64,000 nt of DNA from CAVTWD01 sp963738325 (GTDB lineage Bacteria; Actinomycetota; Acidimicrobiia; Acidimicrobiales; Ilumatobacteraceae), in assembly GCA_963738325.1 (NCBI GenBank), contig CAVTWD010000002.1:310001-374000 (forward strand), read 5' to 3'. The position numbers were made by a program, and so were the translations under genes. The notes under the pieces are model-generated. The model made no database searches. It worked only from the letters and a program-made list of their open reading frames with translations, and was not told where the DNA came from. Within the stretch, counting starts at the first letter, position 1. Each line of letters opens with the position of its first letter. Shown here one piece after another: positions 35,769 through 45,204 of the stretch.

Positions 35769-36685
35769 ATGTCCAGATCGGGTTCCAGCGCGGTGATGCC
35801 GTCCGAGGTTCTGTTGGAGGCGTTCATCGGCTACTTGCGCAGCGAGCGCGGCGTGTCGGAGTTGACCGTCGAGGCCTATGTGTCCGAGGTTCGGAGGTTC
35901 CTCGCGGGCCTCGGTGGACGCGAGCTGCCGCGCGCTGACTGCGGCTGACGTGTCGAGCTCGGTGCTCGGCGAGGTCGGTCATCGGTCGCCGGCGACGGTG
36001 CGGCGCTACGGGTGCGCGCTGCGTTCGTTCCTTCGCTACTGCTGCCTGACGGGCCTCGTCGACCACGACCTTTCGGCAGCGGCGCTGCCCGTGTCGGGGC
36101 GGCGACGGTCGCTTTTGCCGCAAGGGATCACACCGTCGCAAGCGAAGGCCTTGCTGGGGGTGTGTGATCGTCGGCGGGTAAGTGGTCGACGCGACTACGC
36201 GGTGATCGTGTTGATGTTGCGGCTCGGGCTGCGGGCCACCGAAGTCGCCACGCTGCAGCTGGATGATCTCGATTGGCAGGCCGGTCAGCTCACGGTCCAC
36301 GGCAAGGGCGGCCGCGTTGATCAGCTGCCGCTGCCCGTCGATGTTGGCGAGGCGATCGTGGCGTACTTGTGCCGGGGCCGGCCGCTCACCGCCACGGTGC
36401 GGGAGGTGTTCCTGCGCCTGCGACCTCCCCCTGTCGGCATCAGGCGAGGCGGGGTGACCGCGATCGTGGCCAGCGCGGCCCGTCGGGCCGGGCTTGGCGT
36501 GGTGCACGCCCACCGGCTGCGCCACACTGCCGCCAGCGACATGCTGCCGCGCGGGCGCACCTCTCGGGGAGATCGGCCAGGTGTTGCGGCACCGGTCGCT
36601 CGCCTCCACCGCTGTCTACGCCCGCGTCGACGTCGAACGGCTCCGCACCATCGCGCGGCCCTGGCCGACAGGAGGGGCGCGGTGA
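35769..36685 (+). pseudogene. RIT recombinase A, two frameshifts (copy 2)
   Basis: Same as the gene at 24778 but with an extra C near 35928 (GAGCTGCCGCGCG against GAGCTGCGCGCG) and another near 36546 (ATGCTGCCGCGCG against ATGCTGCGCGCG). The first shift falls just after the core-binding helices, the second just after HRLRH. No full-length product is possible if the sequence is right. Confidence 0.85.
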
Positions 36686-37602
36686 GCACGCTGGGCGAGC
36701 ATCTCGATGATTACCTGCGGCTGCGCCGGGGGTTGGGTTTCCAGCTCGTTGATGCGGCCAGGTTCTTGGCGGGCTTCGTCGTCTACCTCGAGGCCTGTGG
36801 AGCGACGATGGTGACCGTCGAGTTGGCGGTCGCCTGGGCCCGTCAGCCCGAGGGACTCAAGCCGATCAGCGTCGACTACCGGCTGAGCGCGGTGCGCTGC
36901 TTTGCCCGCTACCTGCACACGATCGACCCAGCTCATCAGGTCCCACCGCCCGGTCTGCTCTCCGTCCCGCGGCGGCGGCCGGCACCCTACATCTACACGC
37001 CGGACCAACTCGGCGAGGTGCTGGCCGCAACGCAACGGCTCCAACCGCCGCTGCGGGCGGCGACCTGCCTCGCCTTGTTCGGGCTGCTGGCCGCGACCGG
37101 CATGCGCGTCGGGGAGGCGGTCGCGCTGAGGTGCACGGAGGTCGACCTCGTCCACGGGATGATCACCGTCCGACACGCGAAGTTCGACCGTGTGCGGCTG
37201 GTGCCTCTGCACCCGTCAGTCACCGCCGAACTGCGGGAATATGCAACAGCCCGCGATCGGCTGTGCCCGAGACCGCTGGTCGATCGGTTCTTCCTGTCGG
37301 TCACCGGGGGCGTGCTCTCGCGGCACGCGGCCCACCGGGCGTTCCGCGAGGCCACCGAACGGATTGGGCTGCGCACCGAGACCGTTCATCCGCGCATACA
37401 CGATCTGAGGCATGCGTTCGCGGTGCACACACTCATCGATGCGCACCGCCACGGCGTCGACATCTCGGCGCTGCTGCCGGTGCTGTCCACCTATCTCGGC
37501 CACGTAGAGCCGGCCAACACCTACTGGTACTTGTCTGCGGTGCCCGAGCTCATGCAGTTGGTTGCGGCTCGTCTCGAACAGCACCAGGGAGGCGAATCAT
37601 GA
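36682..37602 (+). CDS. RIT recombinase B (copy 2)
   Basis: 306 residues, identical to the protein at 25689 except for a change near residue 80 (HTID here, HAID in copy 1). All catalytic residues kept. Without recombinase A translated ahead of it, coupled translation may be weakened. Confidence 0.85.
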   Translation: MSTLGEHLDDYLRLRRGLGFQLVDAARFLAGFVVYLEACGATMVTVELAVAWARQPEGLKPISVDYRLSAVRCFARYLHTIDPAHQVPPPGLLSVPRRRPAPYIYTPDQLGEVLAATQRLQPPLRAATCLALFGLLAATGMRVGEAVALRCTEVDLVHGMITVRHAKFDRVRLVPLHPSVTAELREYATARDRLCPRPLVDRFFLSVTGGVLSRHAAHRAFREATERIGLRTETVHPRIHDLRHAFAVHTLIDAHRHGVDISALLPVLSTYLGHVEPANTYWYLSAVPELMQLVAARLEQHQGGES

Positions 37603-38588
37603 CCGCGCTCGCACCGGTGCTACAGGCCTTCTTCACCGATCGTCTCATGGCGCAACGTCGCGCCTCCCCTCACACCATCGCCGGCTACCGCGACACGTTC
37701 CGGCTGCTGCTCGGCTTCGCCGCCGCCAGGACTCGCAAGGCGCCGTCGAGGCTCGACATCGCGGACTTGGACGCGCCGCTCGTCGCCGGGTTCTTGGACC
37801 ATCTCGAACACGACCGGCACAACACGATTCGCACCCGCAACTGGCGGCTCGCAGCTATCCACTCGCTGTTCGGCTACGCCGCTCTCCACCACCCCGAACA
37901 CGCCGCCGTCATCCAGCGCGTGCTCGCCATCCCGACCAAGCACCGCGAGCACAGAGACGTCACCTGGCTCACCGACACCGAGGTCGACAAACTCCTGACC
38001 GCGCCCGACCGCAGCACCTGGGCCGGTCGGCGGGACCACGCCATGCTCGTCCTCGCCGTCCAGACCGGCCTGCGGATCTCCGAGATCATCAGCCTGTCCC
38101 GCGGCGACGTCGCCCTCCAGGCCGGCGCACACGTCCGCTGCATCGGCAAGGGACGGAAGGAACGCGCCACCCCGCTCACCACGCTCACCGTCGCGGTGCT
38201 GCGCGGCTGGCTCAGCGAGGACACTGGCGAGCTGTGGGAACCGCTGTTCCCGACACGCACCGGGACACGGCTCAGCCACGACGCCATCGAACGCCGCCTC
38301 GCCGGCCACCTCGCCGTCGCCCGCAGCAGCTGCCCGTCGTTGCGCGACAAGCACGTCACCATGCACACCTTGCGGCACACCGCCGCCATGCGGCTCCTCC
38401 ACGCCGGCACCGACGTCGCCGTCATCGCGCTCTGGCTTGGCCACGAACAGATCGCCACCGCCCACATCTACCTGCACGCCGACATGGACCAGAAGGAGCG
38501 AGCAGTCGCCCGCGTCACGCCGCCGGGCACCACGCCCGGCCGCTACCAGCCGCCCGACCCGCTACTCGCCTTCCTCGACGCCCTCTGA
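37599..38588 (+). CDS. RIT recombinase C (copy 2)
   Basis: 329 residues, apparently identical to the copy 1 protein at 26606, with QTGLRISEI, HTLRH and the Tyr in AHIYLHAD. Overlaps recombinase B by 4 bp. The element's right repeat array follows. Confidence 0.87.
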   Translation: MTALAPVLQAFFTDRLMAQRRASPHTIAGYRDTFRLLLGFAAARTRKAPSRLDIADLDAPLVAGFLDHLEHDRHNTIRTRNWRLAAIHSLFGYAALHHPEHAAVIQRVLAIPTKHREHRDVTWLTDTEVDKLLTAPDRSTWAGRRDHAMLVLAVQTGLRISEIISLSRGDVALQAGAHVRCIGKGRKERATPLTTLTVAVLRGWLSEDTGELWEPLFPTRTGTRLSHDAIERRLAGHLAVARSSCPSLRDKHVTMHTLRHTAAMRLLHAGTDVAVIALWLGHEQIATAHIYLHADMDQKERAVARVTPPGTTPGRYQPPDPLLAFLDAL

Positions 38589-38766
38589 TTGTTCCGACCC
38601 CGCGGCCAACGATCCTGAGATCGCACAAGCTGATCGACGCGCAGGTCGGAACAATCACCAGGTCGGAACAATCGGCGTTGTTCCGAGGTCGGAACAACGC
38701 CGATTCCGTCGCGCTCTCGACACCGCTTGCCAAGGCAATTCCAGATGCTGACCGGGGCCCCCGGGC

Positions 38767-38952
38767 ATGCTGGCGGCTGTGGCGGCTGTCTGGCTCATCA
38801 CGGGAGCACAAGCATCCGGCAAGTCCACCATTGCCGATCTTCTCGCGCGGCGCTTCGAGCACGCGGTCCATGTGAGGGGCGGCCAGTTCTACCGCTGGGC
38901 GGTCCGCGGGTGGGTCCACGTAGACAGTCCGGACGAATCCGAGGCCAGATGA
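38767..38952 (+). pseudogene. Truncated P-loop ATPase/kinase
   Basis: Only 61 residues. WLITGAQASGKSTIADLLARRFE is a Walker A region, and HVRGGQFYRWAVRGWVHVD follows as in full-length nucleotide-binding phosphotransferase-like proteins of about 180 residues. The frame stops at two consecutive stop codons, and the rest of the domain is missing; the next gene occupies the space on the other strand. Probably the 5' stump of a broken gene. Confidence 0.6.
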
Positions 38953-38974
38953 TGAAGCGCCCCGGCGGCGGCGG

Positions 38975-39532
38975 TCAGCGAGGCGTTGGGTGGTGCGCTG
39001 AGCGGTGCCAGGGTGAGCATCGGATCGTCGCGGCAACCAAGCAGATCGCCCCTATGGCCAACAGGACCAGCGCGGCGAGCACGATGCCGCGGGCGACGGC
39101 CTCGGTGTGATCGGCACCGGGACCCAGGAACGGGAACGCCCAGTGCGGCCGTCTGACCGCTGGGGCCGCCCCGGCCGGTGGTTGGCCAGGAGCGGCCATG
39201 GACGCCGAGCGAGTCCCGAACGCAACCGCGACCACGCCAGCAGCAGCGACGACGACCGCGAACAGGCCAACGATGGCCGCGATCAGCGCAGGGCGGCTCG
39301 ACCACCTGGGCTTCGCCGCCGGGACACCGGCCACACCGCGAGCCTCCGCCCAGGAAGCGGCGAACCCTCGCGGGTCGAACACAGCGTCGCCGAGCAGCTC
39401 CTCGGCGCCGACCCCGTCTGCGGCAGCTTCGTCCAGATCGGCTTGCAGGTCCGCGGCCATCTCGGCGGCGACCGCCTCAGCCACGCCGAGCCGGTCCCAC
39501 TCTCGGCGGCACTCATCGATGAAACGGCTCAC
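38975..39532 (-). CDS. HAAS-type membrane protein, partner of PadR
   Basis: 185 residues. The N-terminal soluble domain (FIDECRREWDRLGVAEAVAAEMAADLQADLDEA) is acidic and helical, as in HAAS/permease-associated regulators. Two hydrophobic segments lie around residues 85-110 and 150-175. GTG 39532 is 4 bp after the stop of the PadR gene. Such pairs usually form a small regulatory unit; the PadR protein represses its own operon. Confidence 0.7.
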   Translation of the reverse strand: MSRFIDECRREWDRLGVAEAVAAEMAADLQADLDEAAADGVGAEELLGDAVFDPRGFAASWAEARGVAGVPAAKPRWSSRPALIAAIVGLFAVVVAAAGVVAVAFGTRSASMAAPGQPPAGAAPAVRRPHWAFPFLGPGADHTEAVARGIVLAALVLLAIGAICLVAATIRCSPWHRSAHHPTPR

Positions 39533-39536
39533 GCCT

Positions 39537-39881
39537 TCACCTCCATAGGGCCGGGCGCAACAGCGAATCGACGGCATCCCTGGTCGTCGCCCACTCGGCG
39601 ACCCCTTCGGCCAGGGCCCGCTTCCCCGCGTGCGACGCCTTGTAGTACTTGCGGGGCGGGCCGCCGTTGCTGGCCGCCCGGTAGGCCTCGACCAGCCCGT
39701 CGCGCTCGAGCCGGCCGAGCAGCGGGTAGATGGAGCCCTCACCGACCATCGACAGCCCACGGTCACGGAGCCGCTTGGTCATCTCGTAGCCGTACGCCGG
39801 TGCCTCCTGCACCACCGCCAGGAGGCACAGGTCGAGCACCCCGCGCAGGAGCTGGCTCCGCCGGCCGTCGCCATTTGCCAT
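39537..39881 (-). CDS. PadR family transcriptional regulator
   Basis: 114 residues. RGVLDLCLLAVVQEAPAYGYEMTKRL is the PadR winged-helix opening, then GEGSIYPLLGRLERDGLVEA with the wing, and GPPRKYYKASHAGKRAL. ATG 39881. Upstream gene of the pair with the HAAS-type membrane protein. It probably senses a small molecule and autoregulates. Confidence 0.87.
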   Translation of the reverse strand: MANGDGRRSQLLRGVLDLCLLAVVQEAPAYGYEMTKRLRDRGLSMVGEGSIYPLLGRLERDGLVEAYRAASNGGPPRKYYKASHAGKRALAEGVAEWATTRDAVDSLLRPALWR

Positions 39882-39988
39882 GCACCGCAAGGTACTCGCC
39901 ACTCCCTTGCGCTGCAAGAGACCTCTTGCCCAAGGGCCCCAGCGACGGTTGAATTGATGCTCGGATTCTAGGTAGCTAGCATCCTGGC

Positions 39989-40153
39989 ATGGCAGCCGAG
40001 GACGTGAAGCAGTTCAACGTCTACTTGCCTGTGCAGCTCATCAAGCGGGTGAAACACCACGCCGTCGACACCGAGCGGTCGTTGTCCGCGCTCGTTGCGG
40101 AGGCGCTGGAGGAGTACGTGCAATCAAGAGAGGACGAACGACATGGCGACTGA
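39989..40153 (+). CDS. Ribbon-helix-helix protein
   Basis: 54 residues. [21 protein letters not shown] followed by [19 protein letters not shown] is a classic strand-helix-helix of the CopG/Arc group. It overlaps the next gene by 11 bp. Such proteins are often antitoxins, but the partner here is a VOC protein, not a toxin, so a regulator of the downstream gene is more likely. Confidence 0.75.
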   Translation: MAAEDVKQFNVYLPVQLIKRVKHHAVDTERSLSALVAEALEEYVQSREDERHGD

Positions 40154-40487
40154 TGGCATCGAGGCGGTGTTCCTCGAGACTCACAACTGGGGCAAGGCGG
40201 CCAAGTTCTTCCAGGCGCTCGGCTACGGGCTCGAGTTCGAAACCGATCACAGCTCAGGCCAGCTCCGCAACGGCGACGGTCCCTACGTGTTCATCGCCGA
40301 AGTCCCGGCTGACCAGCCGACGGGCACGCGGCTCGTCCTTCGTGTTCCCGACGCCGACGCGTTCGACGCCGACTCCATCGTCGAGGTCGTCACGCCCTTC
40401 GAGCCGACGCATTGGGGTACACAGGAGATGACCGTGCGCGATCCTGACGGGCGGTTGTGGAGCCTCCAAGCACCTGCTTCCGCTTGA
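40143..40487 (+). CDS. VOC-superfamily protein
   Basis: 114 residues. [32 protein letters not shown] is the first half; [23 protein letters not shown] the second, ending as in bleomycin-resistance/glyoxalase folds. A ribosome site (GAGAGGA) precedes ATG 40143. Translationally linked to the RHH gene upstream, and its stop overlaps the next start. Confidence 0.8.
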   Translation: MATDGIEAVFLETHNWGKAAKFFQALGYGLEFETDHSSGQLRNGDGPYVFIAEVPADQPTGTRLVLRVPDADAFDADSIVEVVTPFEPTHWGTQEMTVRDPDGRLWSLQAPASA

Positions 40488-41322
40488 GTGCCGCTCCCGA
40501 CAGCAGCGCAGTGCGCACTGCGCTGTGGCGCGCCCTGCACGTTGTGAGGTCGAGGCGCCACCGCACCTCCTCAACGACACGCTCGGCCTCGCCTTGGCCC
40601 AGCCTGAGTCGGAGTGGCGCGAGCGACCCGACATGCACCCGGAGGGCACCAGCCGCTACCGGGCTGCGCTCGTCGCCCGTACCCGCTTCGTCGAAGACCT
40701 CGTGGTCGACGATGAAGCGACGCAGTACGTGCTTCTCGGGGCTGGACTCGACACGTTCGCGCAGCGTCATGCCGAACTCGCCCGGCGGGTGCACGTCTTC
40801 GAGATCGATCGACCCGGACCGCAGGTCTGGAAACGGCAACGGTTGGAGGAACTCGGCCTCGGCGTGCCAGCGCACCTGCATCTGGTACCGGTCGACTTCG
40901 AATCCAACGACGATTGGTGGCAGGCGCTGCTCGACGCTGGCTTCGATCCCCACGCAAAGACGGTCGTCTCCTCGAGCGGCGTGTCGATGTACATCAGCAA
41001 GGACGCCACCGCGTCCACGCTGCATCGCCTCGCCCGACTGGCCCCGGGCTCAACCGTCGCGACGACGTTCGTGCCGCCCCTCGAACTCGCCGATGAGGCG
41101 GAGCGACCCGCCCTCGAAGGAGCAGCGAGCGGTGCGCGCGCCTCGGGCACGCCGTGGATCAGCTTCTACACCCCCGACGAGATCAGCGGTCGCGCCACCG
41201 AGGCGGGCTTTCCGCGTGTCCGGTGCGCCGCCACCGCCGATCTGGCCGAGCAGTACCTCGCCGACCGGACCGATGGCCTCCACCCGGCGCACGGCGAGAT
41301 CATCCTTCTCGCCAAGACCTGA
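40484..41322 (+). pseudogene. SAM-dependent methyltransferase, frameshifted
   Basis: A TIGR00027-type (PPM/leucine-carboxyl-methyltransferase-like) enzyme. The N-terminal block [19 protein letters not shown] starts at TTG 40484, whose TTGA overlaps the VOC stop. Near 40545 the frame shifts by one base to EVEAPPHLLNDTLGL and stays open to 41322. QYVLLGAGLDTFAQR is the SAM-binding glycine motif, VFEIDRPGPQ the acidic strand, and VVSSSGVSMYIS a later motif. If the shift is real, a product from an internal start would lack the first 20 residues or so. Confidence 0.72.
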
Positions 41323-41840
41323 CGGCGAGACAGCCACCGCGACCTGCCCCTCGCAGACGTGCTGGTGGGTGCCCGGACAAGCCGGCGAGTGGCACACCTC
41401 CGCGCTCAACTGCCTCCCTGCTGCCTACAGCGAGCGCAGGCGATCGACGAGAAGGGTCCTTCTCATCCGCTGATCTGTCGCGCCAGATCGGGCCGCCGAC
41501 TGTGACTCGCATCGCCGATTCGGGATCGTCATCTCCTTGGCTCTGCGCTCCGACGCCAGGTCATCATCGGCTCTAGTCGACTTACCAAGGGATCCTCAAA
41601 ACGTCCCACCTCTGCTGCCATGCAAGGACCGATCGGGCCGGGCGCGTGGGGCCAGCGAACCTCCGTGTGCGCACCCACGACCACGCACTGAGCGACGGCC
41701 CGCGTCGCCGTTCCGGCTATCGCCAGGGCCGTCTCGGCCGCGAGATATGAGCGACTCCTCGCTTCGCTGCACAGCCCTCGGACCGCTGGTGGCGGATACG
41801 CTCCGGGTGCCCACGGAGGACGATCAGGGAGCGATAGCAC
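41323..41840. other. No gene seen
   Basis: Short frames occur on both strands without family motifs. Around 41462-41480 an inverted, partial copy of the interspersed repeat of 56535 is seen (core CTGTCGCGCCAGATC). Confidence 0.45.
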
Positions 41841-42392
41841 GTGAACCTTCTCGTCGGAGAGCAACTTTATGACAGAACGATCCAGCCCGGAACCCCTCTA
41901 ACCGTGGAGGATCTAGACCTGGCGTCGCTCGGCCTTAATCTAAGTGTCGCGCGTGAGGACCCTTTGCTCGGTTACCTTCTCAGTTTTGCTTTTATTCCCA
42001 GTTTCGAACCCGGACTTTCAGATCGACTAGCCACGCAGTCGACTGGCGAGGCGCCGGTCTGGTTGACTGATTTGTACGAGAGAACACCATGGCTAGTGCC
42101 GGTGCTTCGGCCGGTAGAAGTTAACGGCGGGGCGTTCCTTGTACCGGACGACCTCAGCGACATAGCTTTTTTCCATTTCTTCGTTGGCATGCCGGAACGA
42201 GCGGCGAGGCTGAGTATCGCTCGTCCCGCCACGGCGTTCGCAGGAGCCTTATCCTGGTCCGCTCACTCGTCAGCAGCGTGTGTCGAGAACATGAAGTCCG
42301 GCCTTTGTGAAAACGGAGACGGCTCCTGCTCTTGCGGTTTCATACCTTCACCCGATGGTCAGCCAGGGTCTGTCTGCGGTTGCTCACGATGA
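41841..42392 (+). CDS. Orphan protein with Cys-rich tail
   Basis: 183 residues, no family recognised. GTG 41841 follows a GGGAG ribosome site. The main body (residues 1-125) looks globular, with DLYERTPWLVPVLRPVEVNGGAF in the middle. The last 35 residues hold seven Cys (ACVENMKSGLC, CSCGF, VCGCSR), suggesting a metal site or disulfide knot. Base composition is visibly less GC-rich than the neighbours, pointing to transfer. Its TGA overlaps the ATG of the next gene (ATGA), so the two are coupled. Confidence 0.6.
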   Translation: MNLLVGEQLYDRTIQPGTPLTVEDLDLASLGLNLSVAREDPLLGYLLSFAFIPSFEPGLSDRLATQSTGEAPVWLTDLYERTPWLVPVLRPVEVNGGAFLVPDDLSDIAFFHFFVGMPERAARLSIARPATAFAGALSWSAHSSAACVENMKSGLCENGDGSCSCGFIPSPDGQPGSVCGCSR

Positions 42393-43030
42393 GCGTTTGG
42401 TACGACAATTTTGGATGGATACCTGCGATATTGAGCGCTCTCGCAGGGCCGCTCGCCTTGGCTGCCGTCATCGTCACCATCTGGCACTTCAGAGCATCTG
42501 GTTTCCGCCCTTCAGCGAAAGCCAGCGTCGGGTCACTGGCTCGGGAGGTGTCATTGGAGGTGATCAACAAAGGGCGCCTCGGTGGGCGCCTGGCCTGGGT
42601 AGCCGTGGTCCAAACGGAATCGGCAACAGACGTGGTTGTGCCGGTCTATTGCTGGGAGACGGCTGGTCCACTTCCGCAGTCGTTCTCCGGTGTCGCAATT
42701 GCTCCCGGGGAGCCGATCCAACTTACAATCCTTGCATCGAAGCCGACCGCCGTCGACATTTGGGGGATCGCCGAGGTAAGCGCCTTCGACTTGCGCGTTA
42801 CCAAGGACATTGTCCGTCTTTACTTTGGAGACGGAACGCAGGCCGATGTTAAAATAGCCAAGGCGGGAGTGAGTCGGTTCTGGTGTCTCTCCTCTCGCGA
42901 GGGTATTTACTCGAGCTTGTCGACGGAGACGAAGGAATCTGTCGGGATTGAGGCCCATCTGACTCTTCTCGGCCTCCTTACGGCTTGGGCCAAACAGTTC
43001 CGTCGCCCGAACCGACAACCAGCTGGGTGA
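42389..43030 (+). CDS. Orphan membrane-anchored protein
   Basis: 213 residues, no family recognised. A single hydrophobic segment lies at residues 10-31 (WIPAILSALAGPLALAAVIV). The rest resembles a beta-sandwich (SLEVINKGRLGGRLAWVAVV, then PVYCWETAGPL). Low GC like its partner. ATG 42389 is coupled to the upstream Cys-rich gene. Together they look like a transferred two-gene unit; a defence or toxin-antitoxin role is possible but unsupported. Confidence 0.6.
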   Translation: MSVWYDNFGWIPAILSALAGPLALAAVIVTIWHFRASGFRPSAKASVGSLAREVSLEVINKGRLGGRLAWVAVVQTESATDVVVPVYCWETAGPLPQSFSGVAIAPGEPIQLTILASKPTAVDIWGIAEVSAFDLRVTKDIVRLYFGDGTQADVKIAKAGVSRFWCLSSREGIYSSLSTETKESVGIEAHLTLLGLLTAWAKQFRRPNRQPAG

Positions 43031-43298
43031 CAGATCGACGGGACTGGGTCGTTGTTCTGGCGCGCCATATCGCTCGGCCGCCGGTGACCCCGTACGCCGA
43101 TTCCGTGCGCCCGGTCAAGCTTCAGGGGCGACTCCACGCTCACGGACTTGGCCACCTTCTACCAGCACATGGAGGCCGTGGCCCGGTACCTGGACGGCGG
43201 CGGGCAGAGATCACGGCGATCGCGCTGCCGGCGGTCCGCGACGATCTGGTCGTACAGAACTCTGCCGTTCCTCGTTGAGTGGACTGGAGGTCGTTTCG
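43031..43298. other. Repeat copy and possible gene remnant
   Basis: A diverged copy of the 56535 repeat lies at about 43036-43108. After it, a frame reading LTDLATFYQHMEAVARYLDG (43140-43200) followed by a shifted ITAIALPAVRDDLVV may be the remains of a small gene; no family recognised. Confidence 0.4.
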
Positions 43299-43649
43299 AT
43301 GGACGAGATCAAGGGCATCGCACGGGTGAAGATCCACCCCGGCAAGCTCGACGAGTGGAAGCGCCTGACTGAGCAGGCCATGGAGATCGTGCGAACCCGA
43401 GACCCAGGCACCCTCCAGTACGAGGTGTTCTTCAACGACGACGAGAGCGAGGCGATCGTCTTCGAGCGATACCAAGACGCCGACGCCGCGTTGGAGCATT
43501 TCGCCAACATCGGCCACCTCATGGAACCGCTCATGGCCACCGCCACCGTCACCGGCGAGGTCCTCGGCGCCCCGAACGAGACGATGCGAGCACAGCTTGG
43601 CGACGGCGAACCGAAACTGTTCACCGCGTGGATGACCGCACACGACTAG
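43299..43649 (+). CDS. ABM-type monooxygenase family protein
   Basis: 116 residues. IKGIARVKIHPGKLDEWKRL, then QYEVFFNDDESEAIVFERYQDADAALEHF, is the dimeric alpha-beta barrel of antibiotic-biosynthesis-monooxygenase (YgiN-like) proteins. The GGAGGT site 7 bp before ATG 43299 decides the start. It ends next to the CTAG where an IS5-type element is inserted. Role may be quinol oxidation or stress protection; not determinable. Confidence 0.8.
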   Translation: MDEIKGIARVKIHPGKLDEWKRLTEQAMEIVRTRDPGTLQYEVFFNDDESEAIVFERYQDADAALEHFANIGHLMEPLMATATVTGEVLGAPNETMRAQLGDGEPKLFTAWMTAHD

Positions 43650-43653
43650 CTAG

Positions 43654-44939
43654 CAGGGTGCTGAAATTCGGCTGAGGTGCTCGCGTTCAGCGCTCGGATC
43701 GAAAAGACTGTGGGGGATGCGTGGCATTCCTGATCCCCAGTTGGCGATGTTGATCTCGTTGAGCACGGAGGAGTTGATCCCGCCCGATCATCCGATCCGC
43801 CGGATCCGCGCCGTGGTGGACGCGGTACTCGCCGACCTGGACGGCACGTTCGACGGGATGTACGCGTCGGGTGGCCGGCGCAGCGTGCCGCCCGAGACAT
43901 TGTTGAAGGCGACGGTGTTGATGGCGATGTACTCGATCCGTTCCGAACGGGCGTTCTGCGAACGCCTCAACTACGACCTGTTGTTCAAGTGGTTCCTGGA
44001 CATGCGCATCGACCAGCCCGCGTTCGACGCCACCACGTTCACGAAGAACCGCCAGCGCCTCCTCGAGCACGAGGTCGCTGACGAGTTCTTCGCCGCCGTC
44101 GTGCGCCAGGCCAAGCTGCGCCGCTACATCTCCAGCGATCACTTCTCCGTCGACGGGACGCTGCTCAACGTGCTGCTCAACGCGTGGGCGTCGCACAAGA
44201 GCTTCAAACCCAAAGACGGCCCACCGTCGCCGTCGGATCCGCCGGCGGGCCGCAACGTCGAGGTGCAGTGGCACGGGCAGAAACGCGCCAACGACACCCA
44301 CGCCTCCACGACCGACCCGGAGGCCAGGTTGTATCGCAAGAGCCACAACACCGCCGCCACGCTTGTGCTACTCGGGACACCTGCTGATGGAGCACCGCTA
44401 CGCGCTCATCGTCGACGCCGAGCTGACCACCGCCGACGGCTACGCCGAGCGGGCGACCGCGCTCGAGATGCTCGCCCGGCTCCCCACCACCGCCCGGCGG
44501 CGGACCGTCGCCGGTGACAAGGGCTACGACACCAGAGGGTTCATCGCCGAGGTGCGCGAGCTCGGCTTCACGCCCCACGTCGCCCAGAACACCACCCGGC
44601 AACGATCCGCGATCGACGCCAGCACGACCCGACATCCCGGCCACGCCGTCAGCATGAGGATCCGCAAACGGATCGAGGAACCCTTCGGCTGGATCAAGAC
44701 CATCGGCGGTGGCCGCAAACTCCGCTACCTCGGGCGACAACGCAACCGGGCCTGGTTCAAGATCACCGCCGCCGTCTACAACCTGATCCGCATCACCGCC
44801 CTCGACACCAAGATCGCCTGACGGGAGCCGCCCGCCGGACCTCGGCCGCACCGGCAGCACCACGGTGACCAGCCGAACGGCGTTAGATCGGCGACTCAAC
44901 CTCGCCAGCAGCCTTCAGAAGACGGTTTTCCGCGCCCTG
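43654..44939 (+). mobile_element. IS5-type element with CTAG duplication
   Basis: A 1286-bp element with inverted ends CAGGGTGCTGAAA / CAGGGCGCGGAAA, flanked by CTAG at 43650-43653 and 44940-44943. CTAG fits the YTAR preference of the IS5 group. Confidence 0.82.
43717..44821 (+). pseudogene. IS5-type transposase, frameshifted
   Basis: Two frames together make about 368 residues. The first runs from MRGIPDPQLAMLISLS through the first DDE Asp (HFSVDGTLLNVLL) to HNTAATL. An extra T near 44364 shifts the frame, which resumes as CYSGHLLMEHRYALIVDAE, then VAGDKGYDTRGFI (second Asp) and RIRKRIEEPFGWIKT (Glu). Otherwise complete. NDTHASTTDPEARLYRK is also typical. Confidence 0.82.
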
Positions 44940-44943
44940 CTAG

Positions 44944-45204
44944 ACGACGCGAGGCCGCACCCTCACGCCATTGAAAGACACCGATGGCGCGATCCGTTGC
45001 CGATCCTGCCGACTGGCGGGCGACACCCACAAACGCCGGTTGGCGGCGGTAGCGCGTGCGGTCGATCTGTTCGGCCGGCACGCGGTCCGGCCATGCTTGG
45101 CAGTTGGGACTGCCGCGACCGGTAGCGCTCGAGAGTCACCTCCCGCAGGCCCGTTCCGGGTGCGCCGCCGATGAGTTCTCCACCGTCGTAACGTCGAAGC
45201 CCAC
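44944..45204. other. No gene seen
   Basis: Between the IS5-type element and the serine hydrolase. A frame with CRSCRLAGDTHKRRL is present but is too short to assign. Confidence 0.4.

Larger units (their letters stand above)
35626..38703 (+). mobile_element. RIT element copy 2
   Basis: A 3078-bp direct repeat of copy 1, two bases longer. The extra bases are two inserted Cs in the first recombinase gene; otherwise only scattered substitutions were noticed. Terminal repeats are the same. The flanks differ from copy 1 on both sides and show no target duplication. Confidence 0.85.
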
